Below, piece after piece: positions 1-8,845 of a DNA stretch of 57,578 bases (positions are counted from its first letter, which is position 1; each line of letters begins with the position of its first letter). Origin of the DNA: Algoriphagus marinus. Its GTDB lineage: Bacteria; Bacteroidota; Bacteroidia; Cytophagales; Cyclobacteriaceae. A program made the position numbers and the translations under genes. The notes beneath the pieces are model-generated. The model was not told the origin of the DNA and did no database searches. It saw only the letters and a program-made list of their open reading frames with translations. The DNA lies in the NCBI RefSeq assembly GCF_001936475.1, contig NZ_MSPQ01000019.1:1-57578 (forward strand), in the 5' to 3' direction.

Positions 1-395
1 TCGTCATTTCAAAACGGAATATTTTTGATCCAAAATCAAATGATATTTGGTGAAATCAAGGAATGAAAAAATCCGTTTCCATCCTCCCGCACGGGCCTTC
101 CTTTTCCAAAGGTAAATCCTGCGCGGGAGACCAATAATCTTATTTCTTTCAACCCCGGGTTTCGTACCTCACCCGGGGCTATTAATGCTTTGACCACTTC
201 GTGGTCATTCTCAACTGTATGATTTAAAGCTTCAATCAAATTCCACCTCTAGAGCGGAATTTCTCTCATAGAATGTCTCAACCGAAGGTTACTGCAATAT
301 ATCATCCTTAAGGTGCGGTGGGTAGACATGGAAGCGGGCCGGCGGTGGCCTGTGGGGAGAAGCTTTTCCATATCTTGGGTTTTTGGTTTCAAGTA
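1..395 (-). repeat. Dispersed hairpin-rich repeat, left boundary copy
   Basis: This gene-free stretch is the reverse complement of a composite repeat found again at about 25645-25975 and, in shorter form, at 36005-36181. It contains the palindromes CCCCGGGTTTCGTACCTCACCCGGGG-like (about 153-178), GACCACTTCGTGGTC (about 190-204) and a CTCCCGC/GCGGGAG pair (about 84-139). The part from about 300 to 390 matches the second family seen at 24866-25215 and 26100-26490. Open reading frames across it are repeat artefacts. It lies just beyond the 3' end of the polysaccharide operon. Confidence 0.85.
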
Positions 396-424
396 TCAAG
401 GCATAGGAATTCAGAAGGAAACGA

Positions 425-457
425 AAAAAGAAAAACCGCTCTTTTAATAAAGCGGCT
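425..457 (-). terminator. Intrinsic terminator at the end of the polysaccharide operon
   Basis: On the minus strand a short stem (CCGCT pairing with AGCGG, 436-455) is followed by TTTTTCTTTTTTC. It lies 46 bases past the stop codon of the PglF-like dehydratase gene and fits a rho-independent terminator for the whole minus-strand locus. Confidence 0.6.
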
Positions 458-502
458 TATCTCGTATACCTAGTGCTGGGTACTAAATACTTGATTCTTT
501 TT

Positions 503-2413
503 TCAATTCATTCTATCCAAAACTTCAAATCTGGAGGAGTTGGAAATAAACTCAGGAACTATGGACTTCAAGTGGCTCACCAGTTGATCGTCAGAATTTT
601 TCCCGATCATATCCATGAAAAGCTCAACCTGCCCATCAATCTTATGGTAAGATGAAGGTGGTACCTGTGCAATTTTGATTTTAGGGTGATGGGTGATTTT
701 AACTGTTTCAAAATCATTCAATAATTCTTCAAAAAGCTTCTCCCCTTCTCTCAGTCCAGAAAACACAACTTTGATTTCCTCATCGATTTTCTTTCCAGAT
801 AGTTTGATCATTTTTTTTGCGAGATCTAATATTTTAACTGGCTCACCCATATCAAAAATATAAATCTCCCCTCCTTCGCCCATAATTCCGGCTTCAAGAA
901 CGAGTTGACAGGCTTCCGGTATGGTCATGAAATACCTTGTGATATCAGGGTGTGTGACAGTAATGGGACCTCCGTTCATGATCTGCTTTTTGAAAAGCGG
1001 AATCACCGAACCATTTGAACCAAGTACATTTCCGAACCGAGTGGTAATAAACTTTGTATGATATTTTTTATGATTTCTCTCTAAGTACTCATTCAAAGCC
1101 TGAACATACATTTCAGCAGCTCTCTTACTGGCTCCCATTACATTTGTAGGGTTTACAGCTTTATCTGTTGACACAAATACAAACTTTTCCACTTGAGCCA
1201 ATACTGCTATGTCAGCAAGTAGCTTTGTTCCCAAAATATTGGAATGTACAGCCTCCTCAGGATAATTTTCCATCATAGGCACATGCTTGTAGGCAGCGGC
1301 ATGAAATACAACTTGAGGCTTATAAGACTTGAATACCTCTTTAACTTTTTTCTTGTTTCTCACATCCCCCAAAACAATTTTTATTGGGCAGTGTGAATGG
1401 TTTTCTTTGAATTCCTGCTGCACATCATAGAGAGCTGACTCTGCGATATCAAACAGGATAAGAAGTTTTGGCTCATAATGGCTAATCTGTCTGCAGATTT
1501 CAGATCCTATAGAACCGGCTGCTCCGGTAACCAAGATTACTTTACCTTGTAAATCCTGATGAATTCTAGGGTTATCCAATAAAATTGGCTCTCTACTCAA
1601 CAGGTCCTCAATTTTGACCTCTCGAATAGCACCTGCTGTCAAACCACCATTGATCCATTGATCTACCGGAGGTACAATACAAACAGAGACATTTAGCCTT
1701 AGACATTCGTCAATAATTTCATTTTTCCGTTGGACGGAAAGGTCACGAACCGCGATAATCAACTCAGTAACCCCAAACTCTGAAACAAGACTTTCTAAAT
1801 CGCCGAGGCCTTTATAAATTCGTTTACCGGCAATATTTTTTCCTTCTTTTTTTGGATCATCATCCAAAAAAGCAATCGTATTAAAAATACTTTGCCCATC
1901 TCTTTTGATTGCTTCCTGTGCAATAATTCCTGCTTCACCTGCCCCGAAGATCACTCCGTTTTTAAGGTTCTTTACTAAGAATCCGTTTTTCAGGTAAACA
2001 AATAATTCCTTAACCAACAGTCGATAAAAAATCAACATGAATAAGGATGATAAACTTGCTATAATGAGAACAGAGGTTGGAAGTAAAAATCTATCATTTA
2101 AGAAATTGCCTCTAAAAAAATTCAAGAATAGGAAGAGAACAAAATTGATAACAACTGTCTTGAAAATATTGGAGCCATCCCGAAAACCGGTATGTCGTAC
2201 AATCCCTTCATAGCTTCTGGTATTTTGCATTACCAGCAAACCACCAATCATAAATGTAAAACTTCCTGCTAAAGCATCATTTTGCTCTATTAAAGCCAAT
2301 TCAAAATTAAAACGAACCAGATATGCAAATAGGGCACAATAAAAAAGAATTAAGGAATCTAAAGATGCAATTATCCACCTAGGTAGAATCTTAAGCCGGG
2401 TTAAAAAATTCAT
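503..2413 (-). CDS. PglF/WbpM/CapD-type membrane nucleotide-sugar 4,6-dehydratase
   Basis: A 636-residue, full-length member of the polysaccharide biosynthesis family of UDP-GlcNAc 4,6-dehydratases. The first 135 residues hold about four transmembrane helices. A CoA-binding-like Rossmann fold follows (GAGEAG at 157-162), then the catalytic short-chain dehydrogenase domain with TGAAGSIG at 296-303 and the family signature STDKAVNPTNVMGASK at 415-430. In this family the product is UDP-2-acetamido-2,6-dideoxy-hexos-4-ulose, made at the inner membrane. Its neighbours are an aminotransferase and a small phosphoglycosyl transferase, the same trio as PglF/PglE/PglC of the bacillosamine pathway. That supports a 4-amino-2,6-dideoxy sugar as the first residue of one glycan. 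It is the last gene of the minus-strand locus. Sure of family; the exact stereochemistry (bacillosamine or fucosamine type) cannot be read. Confidence 0.93.
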   Translation of the reverse strand: MNFLTRLKILPRWIIASLDSLILFYCALFAYLVRFNFELALIEQNDALAGSFTFMIGGLLVMQNTRSYEGIVRHTGFRDGSNIFKTVVINFVLFLFLNFFRGNFLNDRFLLPTSVLIIASLSSLFMLIFYRLLVKELFVYLKNGFLVKNLKNGVIFGAGEAGIIAQEAIKRDGQSIFNTIAFLDDDPKKEGKNIAGKRIYKGLGDLESLVSEFGVTELIIAVRDLSVQRKNEIIDECLRLNVSVCIVPPVDQWINGGLTAGAIREVKIEDLLSREPILLDNPRIHQDLQGKVILVTGAAGSIGSEICRQISHYEPKLLILFDIAESALYDVQQEFKENHSHCPIKIVLGDVRNKKKVKEVFKSYKPQVVFHAAAYKHVPMMENYPEEAVHSNILGTKLLADIAVLAQVEKFVFVSTDKAVNPTNVMGASKRAAEMYVQALNEYLERNHKKYHTKFITTRFGNVLGSNGSVIPLFKKQIMNGGPITVTHPDITRYFMTIPEACQLVLEAGIMGEGGEIYIFDMGEPVKILDLAKKMIKLSGKKIDEEIKVVFSGLREGEKLFEELLNDFETVKITHHPKIKIAQVPPSSYHKIDGQVELFMDMIGKNSDDQLVSHLKSIVPEFISNSSRFEVLDRMN

Positions 2414-2512
2414 AGTAGAAATTTATTCAAATAGTAAGATTAAATTTTACTCAGTGATTATAAATAATGACGCAAATTAATCAAATTATTAATGATTTTT
2501 AAAATAATCTGT

Positions 2513-2520
2513 CAAAGATA
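2513..2520 (-). promoter_or_regulatory. Candidate Bacteroidota -7 element upstream of the PglF-like gene
   Basis: The minus strand reads TATCTTTG, an exact match to the Bacteroidota -7 consensus TAnnTTTG, about 100 bases before the dehydratase start in a 185-base gap. No clear -33 TTG was found at ideal spacing, so the call rests on the -7 element alone. Confidence 0.4.
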
Positions 2521-2598
2521 CTTATAACTAAAAAAATTACCAGCATTAAATCCCAAATAACAGAATCTAAATCTGTTTGATTTAATACCCCAAATCAA

Positions 2599-3213
2599 TT
2601 AAGCTACTGATCTCCCTGTGAATCTCTTCATACTCACTTCTCCTTTTTGGGACACTCCTTTTCCCATCAAAACATTAAAAAATGTTCTGAATAGGATTTT
2701 TAAATCAATCCATAATGAGAGATTATCCACATACCATACGTCTAACTGAAACTTCTTCTCCCAACTGATAGCATTTCTACCATTGATCTGAGCCCATCCC
2801 GTCACTCCCGGTTTTACCTCATGTCTTCTGGATTGCTCCTGTGAATACAAAGGAAGATAATCCTCCAGCAGTGGCCTTGGACCTACCAAACTCATATCAC
2901 CTCTAAGCACATTGATAAGCTGGGGTATTTCATCCAAAGATGTCTTTCTTATGACTTTCCCCAATGCAGTAATTCTCAATTCATCAGAAAGCAATCTGCC
3001 TTCCTCACAATATTTGTCCCGCATGGTTTTGAATTTGAGAATATGGAAAGGTTTACCGGCAAGTCCAGGTCTGGCCTGCCCAAAAAATGGATTCCCTCTA
3101 TGGTGAATGATCAGTGTAATGGCTATCAAAACAAATATTGGAAACAGGACAAGAAATAGCCCAAGGGAAATTAAAACATCCAATATCCTTTTGAAAAAAA
3201 ACCTATAATTCAC
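2599..3213 (-). CDS. PglC-like phosphoglycosyl transferase (initiating sugar transferase)
   Basis: A 204-residue monotopic phosphoglycosyl transferase without the N-terminal multi-pass region of WbaP/WcaJ, so it is the short PglC type. The one hydrophobic re-entrant segment lies at about residues 10-33. Family motifs follow: KFKTMRD, SLVGPRPLLEDYLPLYS, and PGVTGWAQINGRN. Enzymes of this type move a sugar-1-phosphate (diNAc-bacillosamine in Campylobacter) from UDP to undecaprenyl phosphate. The start codon is GTG, and it directly follows the TGA stop of the aminotransferase gene (TGAGTG), so the two are probably translationally coupled. A second initiating enzyme of a different class lies at 4485-5642. 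Confidence 0.9.
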   Translation of the reverse strand: MNYRFFFKRILDVLISLGLFLVLFPIFVLIAITLIIHHRGNPFFGQARPGLAGKPFHILKFKTMRDKYCEEGRLLSDELRITALGKVIRKTSLDEIPQLINVLRGDMSLVGPRPLLEDYLPLYSQEQSRRHEVKPGVTGWAQINGRNAISWEKKFQLDVWYVDNLSLWIDLKILFRTFFNVLMGKGVSQKGEVSMKRFTGRSVA

Positions 3214-4353
3214 TCACCCAAGGGTTTTAATTAATTCTTTTTCTATATGAGAGACAACCAGCTTTTGGTCATCTAGAGTAAGAGTCACTGAACTAGGAAG
3301 ACAGAGTCCGTTTTTAAACAAGCATTCAGAAACATTTCCTCCATAATATGGCATATCCTTGAAAACAGGTTGTAAATGAAGTGGTTTCCAAAGAAAACGT
3401 GTTTCAATATCATTTTTTAGAAATATCACCCGAAGCTTATCATTACTGATTCCGTTAGTATCAGGATCAATCAGAATAGTACTTAACCAATAGTTTGAGT
3501 AAGAGCCCTCCGGCTCCTCCTGAAAGGTAATCCCAGGAAAACCGTCCAAAAGCTCCCTATATCTTTGATTTATCAACCTTCTTTTTTTCACCCAGGCATT
3601 CAATTGCTCAAGCTGAGCGAGACCAATAGCAGCGGCTAGGTTGTTCATTTTATAATTGAAACCTATCTCCAAATGATGATAATAGGGCAGATCCTCTCGG
3701 GCCTGAGTGGATAGATATTTTGCCTTTTCAATTAAATAGACATCATCTGATATCAGTGCACCCCCACCTCCGGTGGTGATTATTTTATTTCCGTTGAAAG
3801 AATAAACACCCATTTTGCCTATAGCTCCACAGAATTTCCCGAAGTATTTGGAACCAACTGCTTCTGCAGCATCTTCTAAAACAGGTATTTGATATTTTCC
3901 GGCAATTTCCAAGATCTCATTCATCTTGGCAGGCATCCCAAAAAGATGGACTGTAACTATTGCCTTTGGCTTTTTACCCTGATCTATCCTACTTAAGATA
4001 GCGTCCTCAAGCAATTCAGGACACATATTCCAGGTATCCTTTTCACTATCTACGAAAATAGGTTTTGCTCCCAGATAAACGATGGGATTTGCTGAAGCAC
4101 AAAAAGTAAATGATTGGCAGATCACCTCATCCCCTGGACCAATTCCCAAAAGAACCATTGCCAGATGCAAAGCAGAAGTACCGGAGTTTAAAGCCACTGC
4201 TTGATGAGAATGCATTTCCCGCGCAAGCTTTCGCTCAAATTTTGGGATAAATTCTCCATAAGTGGCTAAATGACCAGCCTCAATCGCTTTATTGGAATAT
4301 TTTTTTTCATTCCCTTCAAAAACAGGGAAAGAGAGTGGATATTTAAAGGACAT
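3214..4353 (-). CDS. DegT/DnrJ/EryC1/StrS sugar aminotransferase (PglE-like)
   Basis: PLP-dependent nucleotide-sugar aminotransferase. With the start at ATG 4353 it has 379 residues. The PLP lysine is K190 in YSFNGNKIITTGGGG, and the DAAEA cofactor motif is at 161-165. The SFNGNK context matches PglE-type enzymes, which convert the 4-keto product of PglF to a 4-amino sugar. The reading frame is open for 20 more codons upstream (to 4413). I prefer 4353 because MSFKYPLSFP is a normal family N-terminus and a candidate promoter overlaps the extra codons. The next gene, the PglC-like transferase, begins immediately after the stop. No PglD acetyltransferase is adjacent; the hexapeptide acyltransferase at 8296 is a possible but unproven partner. 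Confidence 0.9.
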   Translation of the reverse strand: MSFKYPLSFPVFEGNEKKYSNKAIEAGHLATYGEFIPKFERKLAREMHSHQAVALNSGTSALHLAMVLLGIGPGDEVICQSFTFCASANPIVYLGAKPIFVDSEKDTWNMCPELLEDAILSRIDQGKKPKAIVTVHLFGMPAKMNEILEIAGKYQIPVLEDAAEAVGSKYFGKFCGAIGKMGVYSFNGNKIITTGGGGALISDDVYLIEKAKYLSTQAREDLPYYHHLEIGFNYKMNNLAAAIGLAQLEQLNAWVKKRRLINQRYRELLDGFPGITFQEEPEGSYSNYWLSTILIDPDTNGISNDKLRVIFLKNDIETRFLWKPLHLQPVFKDMPYYGGNVSECLFKNGLCLPSSVTLTLDDQKLVVSHIEKELIKTLG

Positions 4354-4382
4354 TCTTACAATTAGGTGAATAAGAACCTTTC

Positions 4383-4412
4383 TAAAGGTAAAATCAATAC
4401 TATCAAAAACCA
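4383..4412 (-). promoter_or_regulatory. Candidate promoter for the PglE-PglC-PglF segment
   Basis: On the minus strand TTG, 20 bases, then TACCTTTA resembles the Bacteroidota promoter (TTG and TAnnTTTG). It lies just past the terminator at 4432-4456 and about 30 bases before ATG 4353, so it could restart transcription after the terminator. The -7 element has one mismatch. Confidence 0.35.
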
Positions 4413-4431
4413 AACCATCAATTACAAGAAA

Positions 4432-4456
4432 TAAAAAAAGCCCTTGATGGGCTTTA
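4432..4456 (-). terminator. Intrinsic terminator after the WecA-like gene
   Basis: The minus strand shows AAAGCCC-ATCA-GGGCTTT followed by a T-rich tail (TTTTTATTT). It lies 29 bases past the stop of the WecA-like gene, inside an otherwise co-directional gene run. It would separate the three downstream amino-sugar genes from the rest unless read-through or antitermination occurs. Confidence 0.75.
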
Positions 4457-4484
4457 ATTTGTTTTTTGAATCTTCAAGGTTTTC

Positions 4485-5642
4485 TTAATTCATATTAATG
4501 CGGGAATCCTTAAAACCTTCCCGATCTACGATTTTTGATTCTATTCTTTTCTTAGTCAACCTTCTATTTTCAAGAACCTTAGGTTCTTTTTTCACTTTTT
4601 TCTTCACATACTTTACAGTAATCTGATCAAGTCTATAGCCCAATAATAGAACTATTACGGATATAATAGGAAGTGCTAAATGATCTGAAAAATCTTTCAT
4701 AAGAAAAATCAAAACAATAAAACTCAACTGCAATCCACCTAAAACAAGTGCCACCTGATTATGCTTGAGACCCATGCGCATCAAAAAATGATGCACATGA
4801 CTTTTATCCGGAGTCATAGGACCTTGCCCCTTACTGATCCTTCGGGTAAAGACTCTTGCCATATCATAGAGCGGGAAGATCATTAAAGTGATTCCGGCTG
4901 TAAAGACCGGTGTGAATCTCCAGAAATTATCTTCAGGAAGAGCAGCATTGGTTTCCATAAATGCAATAATCAATGCAGCCATGGTAAATCCAATCATTAG
5001 GGAACCTGTATCCCCCATAAAGATTTTTGCCGGATGCCAGTTAAAGAACAAGAAAGCGACAACTGCTCCTAGGAAAATAAACGAAAGCAAGGCATAACTC
5101 TCAAGGCCCTGAATCAAAAACCAGGCTCCAAGGCAGGAGAAAACAATGGTTGCCATAGTACCTGCCAAGCCATCAAGTCCATCAATCAGATTGAAGCCAT
5201 TGGTAAGCGCTAAGATAACAAAGGCAGAAAAACCGTAGCTAACTATAGTATTCAGTTCCCCAACTCCGAGGAAGCCATGAAGATCCTTGATTCGAATATC
5301 AGATACCACCACCACAAGAAGCACAGCAACCAGCTGTCCGAGAATTTTATGAGTCGCTTTAAGCTCCACCATATCATCCCGAAAGCCCACGAAAAACATC
5401 AGGGCTACAGCGCCAAGAAGAAAGCGAATATCAGGTATTGGAAACTGCCAAGCCCAGATTGCCAAAGCAACTGCTGATGCTATAAAGATGGCTATTCCTC
5501 CCATGGAGGGAACAAAGTTTTTGTGGATCTTCCTGCCCCCAGGGGCATCTCCAATATTCTTCTTTTTAAGGATGGAAATCAGGACCGGCATCACTAAAAA
5601 AGTAACCGAAAAAGCGATTAATGTGGCGTAGAAATGAAACAT
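4485..5642 (-). CDS. WecA/MraY-family undecaprenyl-phosphate GlcNAc-1-phosphate transferase
   Basis: A 385-residue polytopic membrane protein with about 10-11 helices. Family catalytic motifs are all present: the aspartate pair DD at 89-90, NLIDGLDGLAG at 151-161, GDTG at 210-213, and the HVHH loop at 282-285. Homologues attach HexNAc-1-phosphate from UDP-GlcNAc to undecaprenyl phosphate on the cytoplasmic face, which starts O-antigen, teichoic acid or capsule chains. The C-terminal 40 residues are very basic. The presence of a WecG/TagA-type second transferase at 7582 fits a WecA-started chain. WecA type is preferred over the peptidoglycan enzyme MraY because of length and HVHH, and because the gene is inside a polysaccharide locus. 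Confidence 0.92.
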   Translation of the reverse strand: MFHFYATLIAFSVTFLVMPVLISILKKKNIGDAPGGRKIHKNFVPSMGGIAIFIASAVALAIWAWQFPIPDIRFLLGAVALMFFVGFRDDMVELKATHKILGQLVAVLLVVVVSDIRIKDLHGFLGVGELNTIVSYGFSAFVILALTNGFNLIDGLDGLAGTMATIVFSCLGAWFLIQGLESYALLSFIFLGAVVAFLFFNWHPAKIFMGDTGSLMIGFTMAALIIAFMETNAALPEDNFWRFTPVFTAGITLMIFPLYDMARVFTRRISKGQGPMTPDKSHVHHFLMRMGLKHNQVALVLGGLQLSFIVLIFLMKDFSDHLALPIISVIVLLLGYRLDQITVKYVKKKVKKEPKVLENRRLTKKRIESKIVDREGFKDSRINMN

Positions 5643-5659
5643 GGCTAAATAATTAAGGA

Positions 5660-5667
5660 CAAAGTTA
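5660..5667 (-). promoter_or_regulatory. Candidate -7 element upstream of the WecA-like gene
   Basis: The minus strand reads TAACTTTG, an exact TAnnTTTG match, about 18 bases before the ATG. The implied leader is very short and no clean -33 TTG is seen, so this is tentative. Confidence 0.3.
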
Positions 5668-5929
5668 TGAAAAATGTAGCTGAAGCCTAAGTTTATTACA
5701 GATTCAGCAAAATAAAATTAAGGCTTTAAATCATCAAAAAACAAAAAAATGTATTTAATCACTTCTTATTTCTTTTTAAACTACAGTTTTTTGAAGATGA
5801 TTTTTTTTTGAAAATTTTTATTAACGGCCTTTTCTTTATTCAAAGTAAAGAAGATAAAAAGACTTGAGTTTGAAAGGATAACTATCCTCTCCCATGATCA
5901 ACTATCCGTAAGCGATTTTCAGAAATAGA

Positions 5930-7585
5930 TTACTGCTTACTTCCTTTATTCCAGAAATAAATCAGGCTTACCTGCGCCATTACACTAGTCATGTTCTCCC
6001 CTTTCGGGAAGTCAGGTGTACTTGTCGGATCCAGTTGCCACTGATAGTTTCGGGCATGGATAAGCTGAAGCTTGGAGCTCAGCAAAAGGTTATCGAATTT
6101 CTTGTCGTATAAGAAACCTAGAGAGAGATCGATCCAGGGTTTGCGAACACTTTGCTGACCAAATGTCCGATAGAAAAATCCTTGTCGATTTTCTAAACGT
6201 TCGAAAATGATTCCTTTTTTATCAAAATCATCAACCAATGCCACTTCTAAAGTCTGAATATTGGCACCAGGCCCCATCCCTACTCCAATGGGTTGACCAA
6301 AATTCGTAAAACCTCTTGCCTGATGGTGCATATGCCAACTGCTTAACCCCTGCAACCCTCTATATCTGATATATCTATTTACAGATTCTTGTTGCTGAGT
6401 GATTTCAGATCGAATTTGAATTTTTTTATTCAAATCTGGTAAGTCAAAAAGTTTGACTAATCCCAAAATATAGGCACGAGCATGCTCTGGATTCAAAACA
6501 AATTCCCGCCAATTAAATGCATGGTCTCTTCTTCCAAACTCAAAATAAACTTCAAGCTGGGAAGGTCTATTTTTAAATGAACCGAAAATAGTAAATTGCT
6601 GATCCTGCCCATTTCCGTCAAAATCCACCGTATTTCCCCCTTCGAAAAACCGCTTTTTCTGAAAGCCTTGAAAAACCGGGAATAAATCAACAAAACGGCC
6701 TGATAAAGTTTCACTGTATTGTTGGACAGTTCGGCTAAATCCAAATGAAATTCCTTTGATCCATTTAGGATGCCATGTGAAGGAAAATGCATTCAAATAT
6801 CTCCAATCACTAGAAATTGGATCAAAATACTTCTCATCCAATTCGTTAATTCCGGTGCCACCTAGTCTACTGGAGGCAAGCTTCCCCATTAAGAGTTGAA
6901 GCTCAATCCCTCCTATGAAAGTCTTTGCTGGTCGATGGGTATTGAGGGTAAAATGTGGAAATCCAGCAGCATTATTTGAAAAAGTCAATGAATTCCACTG
7001 TCCAGGTCCCCACCAGATATTTTTGGTCGAAATACCGGTCTCAAAGGCCCCAAATTGGGCTACTAATTTAGTTTGCCCCCACCATAGCTTTGAATACAAA
7101 CCATCTCCAAAAGATTGGGGGAAATCACCATAGTTTAAGTCGAAATAAAAATCATCGATTTGAGAATTAGACCAATCCTGTAAAAACTCAGGTTTAGTCC
7201 CTTTGCTTCCAAAAACTATTTCCGGATTAAATTCCAGTCTAATGAATTTCCAGGAAGCATTTATGCCTCCAGACCAATAGGATTGATAGCCTTTCACAGG
7301 TAATACACCACGATCATCCCAACCATAGTTTGACCTGGAACTTATTCTTTGAAAAGAAACTAAGGGGCTGAATGAATAAGAAATGCCCCAATCAATATCT
7401 TCTACTTGAGTTTCTTGGATAAATGAATACCTAAAATCTTGAACTGAGGAAGTGTCTGATAAGCTCAAACTGTATCTCCGACTTAATTCCCTTTCTTTAG
7501 GATAGGTATTTTGAAAAACCTGAGATCTTAAAGTACCTGAAAAAAGAAATGAAAAAATAGAAATAAAAAGAAGCCGTATTTTCAT
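5930..7585 (-). CDS. Wzi-family capsule assembly outer-membrane protein
   Basis: A 551-residue protein with an N-terminal signal peptide (about residues 1-21, ending near SGTLRSQ). The body is rich in alternating aromatic and polar strands typical of a beta-barrel. Recognisable family features include the NIWWGPGQWNSL and FGRRDHAFNWREFVLNPEHARAY segments. Wzi proteins sit in the outer membrane and help anchor or assemble capsular polysaccharide at the surface. The ATG overlaps the stop of the upstream WecG/TagA gene by four bases, so the two are one operon. The 288 bases after it hold no gene. Confidence 0.85.
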   Translation of the reverse strand: MKIRLLFISIFSFLFSGTLRSQVFQNTYPKERELSRRYSLSLSDTSSVQDFRYSFIQETQVEDIDWGISYSFSPLVSFQRISSRSNYGWDDRGVLPVKGYQSYWSGGINASWKFIRLEFNPEIVFGSKGTKPEFLQDWSNSQIDDFYFDLNYGDFPQSFGDGLYSKLWWGQTKLVAQFGAFETGISTKNIWWGPGQWNSLTFSNNAAGFPHFTLNTHRPAKTFIGGIELQLLMGKLASSRLGGTGINELDEKYFDPISSDWRYLNAFSFTWHPKWIKGISFGFSRTVQQYSETLSGRFVDLFPVFQGFQKKRFFEGGNTVDFDGNGQDQQFTIFGSFKNRPSQLEVYFEFGRRDHAFNWREFVLNPEHARAYILGLVKLFDLPDLNKKIQIRSEITQQQESVNRYIRYRGLQGLSSWHMHHQARGFTNFGQPIGVGMGPGANIQTLEVALVDDFDKKGIIFERLENRQGFFYRTFGQQSVRKPWIDLSLGFLYDKKFDNLLLSSKLQLIHARNYQWQLDPTSTPDFPKGENMTSVMAQVSLIYFWNKGSKQ

Positions 7586-8289
7586 TGGCTAAATTTAGCA
7601 CGGAGAACCTCAAAAATAAATTGAGGAGTGGAAATTAGGTTTCGACGCCATAATCTCTTAGGCTCCTTGATAAACCTTGGAAACCACTCCAATCCAATAT
7701 CAATCCAAAATTGACTGGGTCTTTGAACATTTCCTGCGTAAAAATCAAAAACAGCACCAATGGAACAAATGATGTTAACATTCAGATTCTGCTTTTGTGA
7801 GTAAACCCATTTTTCTTGTTTAGGAGCGGTCATACCAACAAATAGAACATCAGGACGTATTTCATTTATCTTGGTACGCATTTCAATATTTTCATACTCA
7901 GAAAAATCAATCTTATATGCAGGTGAAAAACTAACGACTTTTACTTTTGGGAAGTCCAATGCTGCTCGTGCTTTTATAATCGTTAAAGTTTGCGGGGAAG
8001 CACCAAGAAAAAAACATTTACCTTCAATCTGATTTAAATATTTCATCAAATAAATAAAAATATCATACCCTGCTATTTTATTTATTTTTCTCCTATTCAG
8101 TACTTTTGCTGCCAAAACAATCCCAATCCCATCCGGAAATAAATAGTCACTTTGCTTTAAAGCTTCATGAAATATTTTATCTTTACTTGCTACACAGTAT
8201 GAATGAGGATTAATGGTACTTATAATTGTTTTTGCTTGAACAGGCAATTTTGGGTATTTGGTAGAAATATTATAACCAAGCATTTTCAT
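7582..8289 (-). CDS. WecG/TagA/CpsF family (GT26) glycosyltransferase
   Basis: A 235-residue GT26 enzyme. The family signature is complete: a PDGIGIV segment near residue 53 and a C-terminal GAVFDFYAGNVQRPS followed by GLEWFPRF and EPKRLWRRNL. Homologues add the second sugar (ManNAc or ManNAcA) to undecaprenyl-PP-GlcNAc. It therefore probably acts right after the WecA-like enzyme of this locus. It sits between the acyltransferase and wzi genes and overlaps wzi by four bases. The acceptor is inferred from family only. Confidence 0.9.
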   Translation of the reverse strand: MKMLGYNISTKYPKLPVQAKTIISTINPHSYCVASKDKIFHEALKQSDYLFPDGIGIVLAAKVLNRRKINKIAGYDIFIYLMKYLNQIEGKCFFLGASPQTLTIIKARAALDFPKVKVVSFSPAYKIDFSEYENIEMRTKINEIRPDVLFVGMTAPKQEKWVYSQKQNLNVNIICSIGAVFDFYAGNVQRPSQFWIDIGLEWFPRFIKEPKRLWRRNLISTPQFIFEVLRAKFSQ

Positions 8290-8295
8290 TCTTCA

Positions 8296-8844
8296 CTAAA
8301 ATTTATTTTTTTTTAAGACGTCTTCATGTTCTTTAATTTCAAATTCACTGAAACGATTCTTTAATAGTTTAGCTGGATTTCCTCCCACAATAGCATATGG
8401 TTCCACATCTTTAGTAACAACTGAACCTGCTGCTACTATTGAACCCTTCCCTATTTTAATCCCGCTTAACAAAATTGACCCATAACCAACCCAAACATCA
8501 TCCCCAATAATAACTTTGGAATTTAATCCTTTCCATGAATAAGTATGATCTCGTATCTGTGAAGCAAATCTTATTGGAATACCAATTTCTTGAAAGTGAT
8601 GATCGTATTTGCCAACTAAGGCTACATTATTTCCAAATATTACATTATTCCCAATCACTGTGTCACACTCAATTTGAGAATTTCTCCCTATATAAAAGTT
8701 TTTCCCTATTTTGATTTCAGATTTGCACCATATATTCACATTTCTACCGGCATGGAAACCTCTTTCGATATTATATCTTCTCCATTTCCAATGGAGAAGA
8801 TATAAGTCCCTCATTTTTTTAAGTATTTTTTTTAAATAACTCAT
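8296..8844 (-). CDS. Left-handed beta-helix (hexapeptide repeat) acyltransferase
   Basis: About 182 residues from ATG 8844. The frame is open to 8913, but ATG 8844 lies two bases past the TAA of the upstream GT4 gene, the usual coupled arrangement. The sequence shows hexapeptide repeats (IGKNFYIGRNSQIE, VIGNNVIFGNNVALVG) and the C-terminal family block IGDDVWVGYGSILLSGIKIG, then AAGSVVTKDV and VGGNPAKLL. Such WbbJ/Maa-type enzymes O- or N-acetylate sugars using acetyl-CoA in the cytoplasm. The HH in KYDHHF is the likely catalytic histidine region. It may acetylate a repeat-unit sugar or do the PglD-like step; the sequence does not decide. Confidence 0.88.
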   Translation of the reverse strand: MSYLKKILKKMRDLYLLHWKWRRYNIERGFHAGRNVNIWCKSEIKIGKNFYIGRNSQIECDTVIGNNVIFGNNVALVGKYDHHFQEIGIPIRFASQIRDHTYSWKGLNSKVIIGDDVWVGYGSILLSGIKIGKGSIVAAGSVVTKDVEPYAIVGGNPAKLLKNRFSEFEIKEHEDVLKKNKF

Positions 8845-8845
8845 T

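Noticed and set aside
36..239. Open reading frame of 67 codons, also found at 25661-25873 and 35948-36187
   Set aside because: It falls wholly within a dispersed hairpin repeat; the frame persists only because the repeat is conserved at DNA level.
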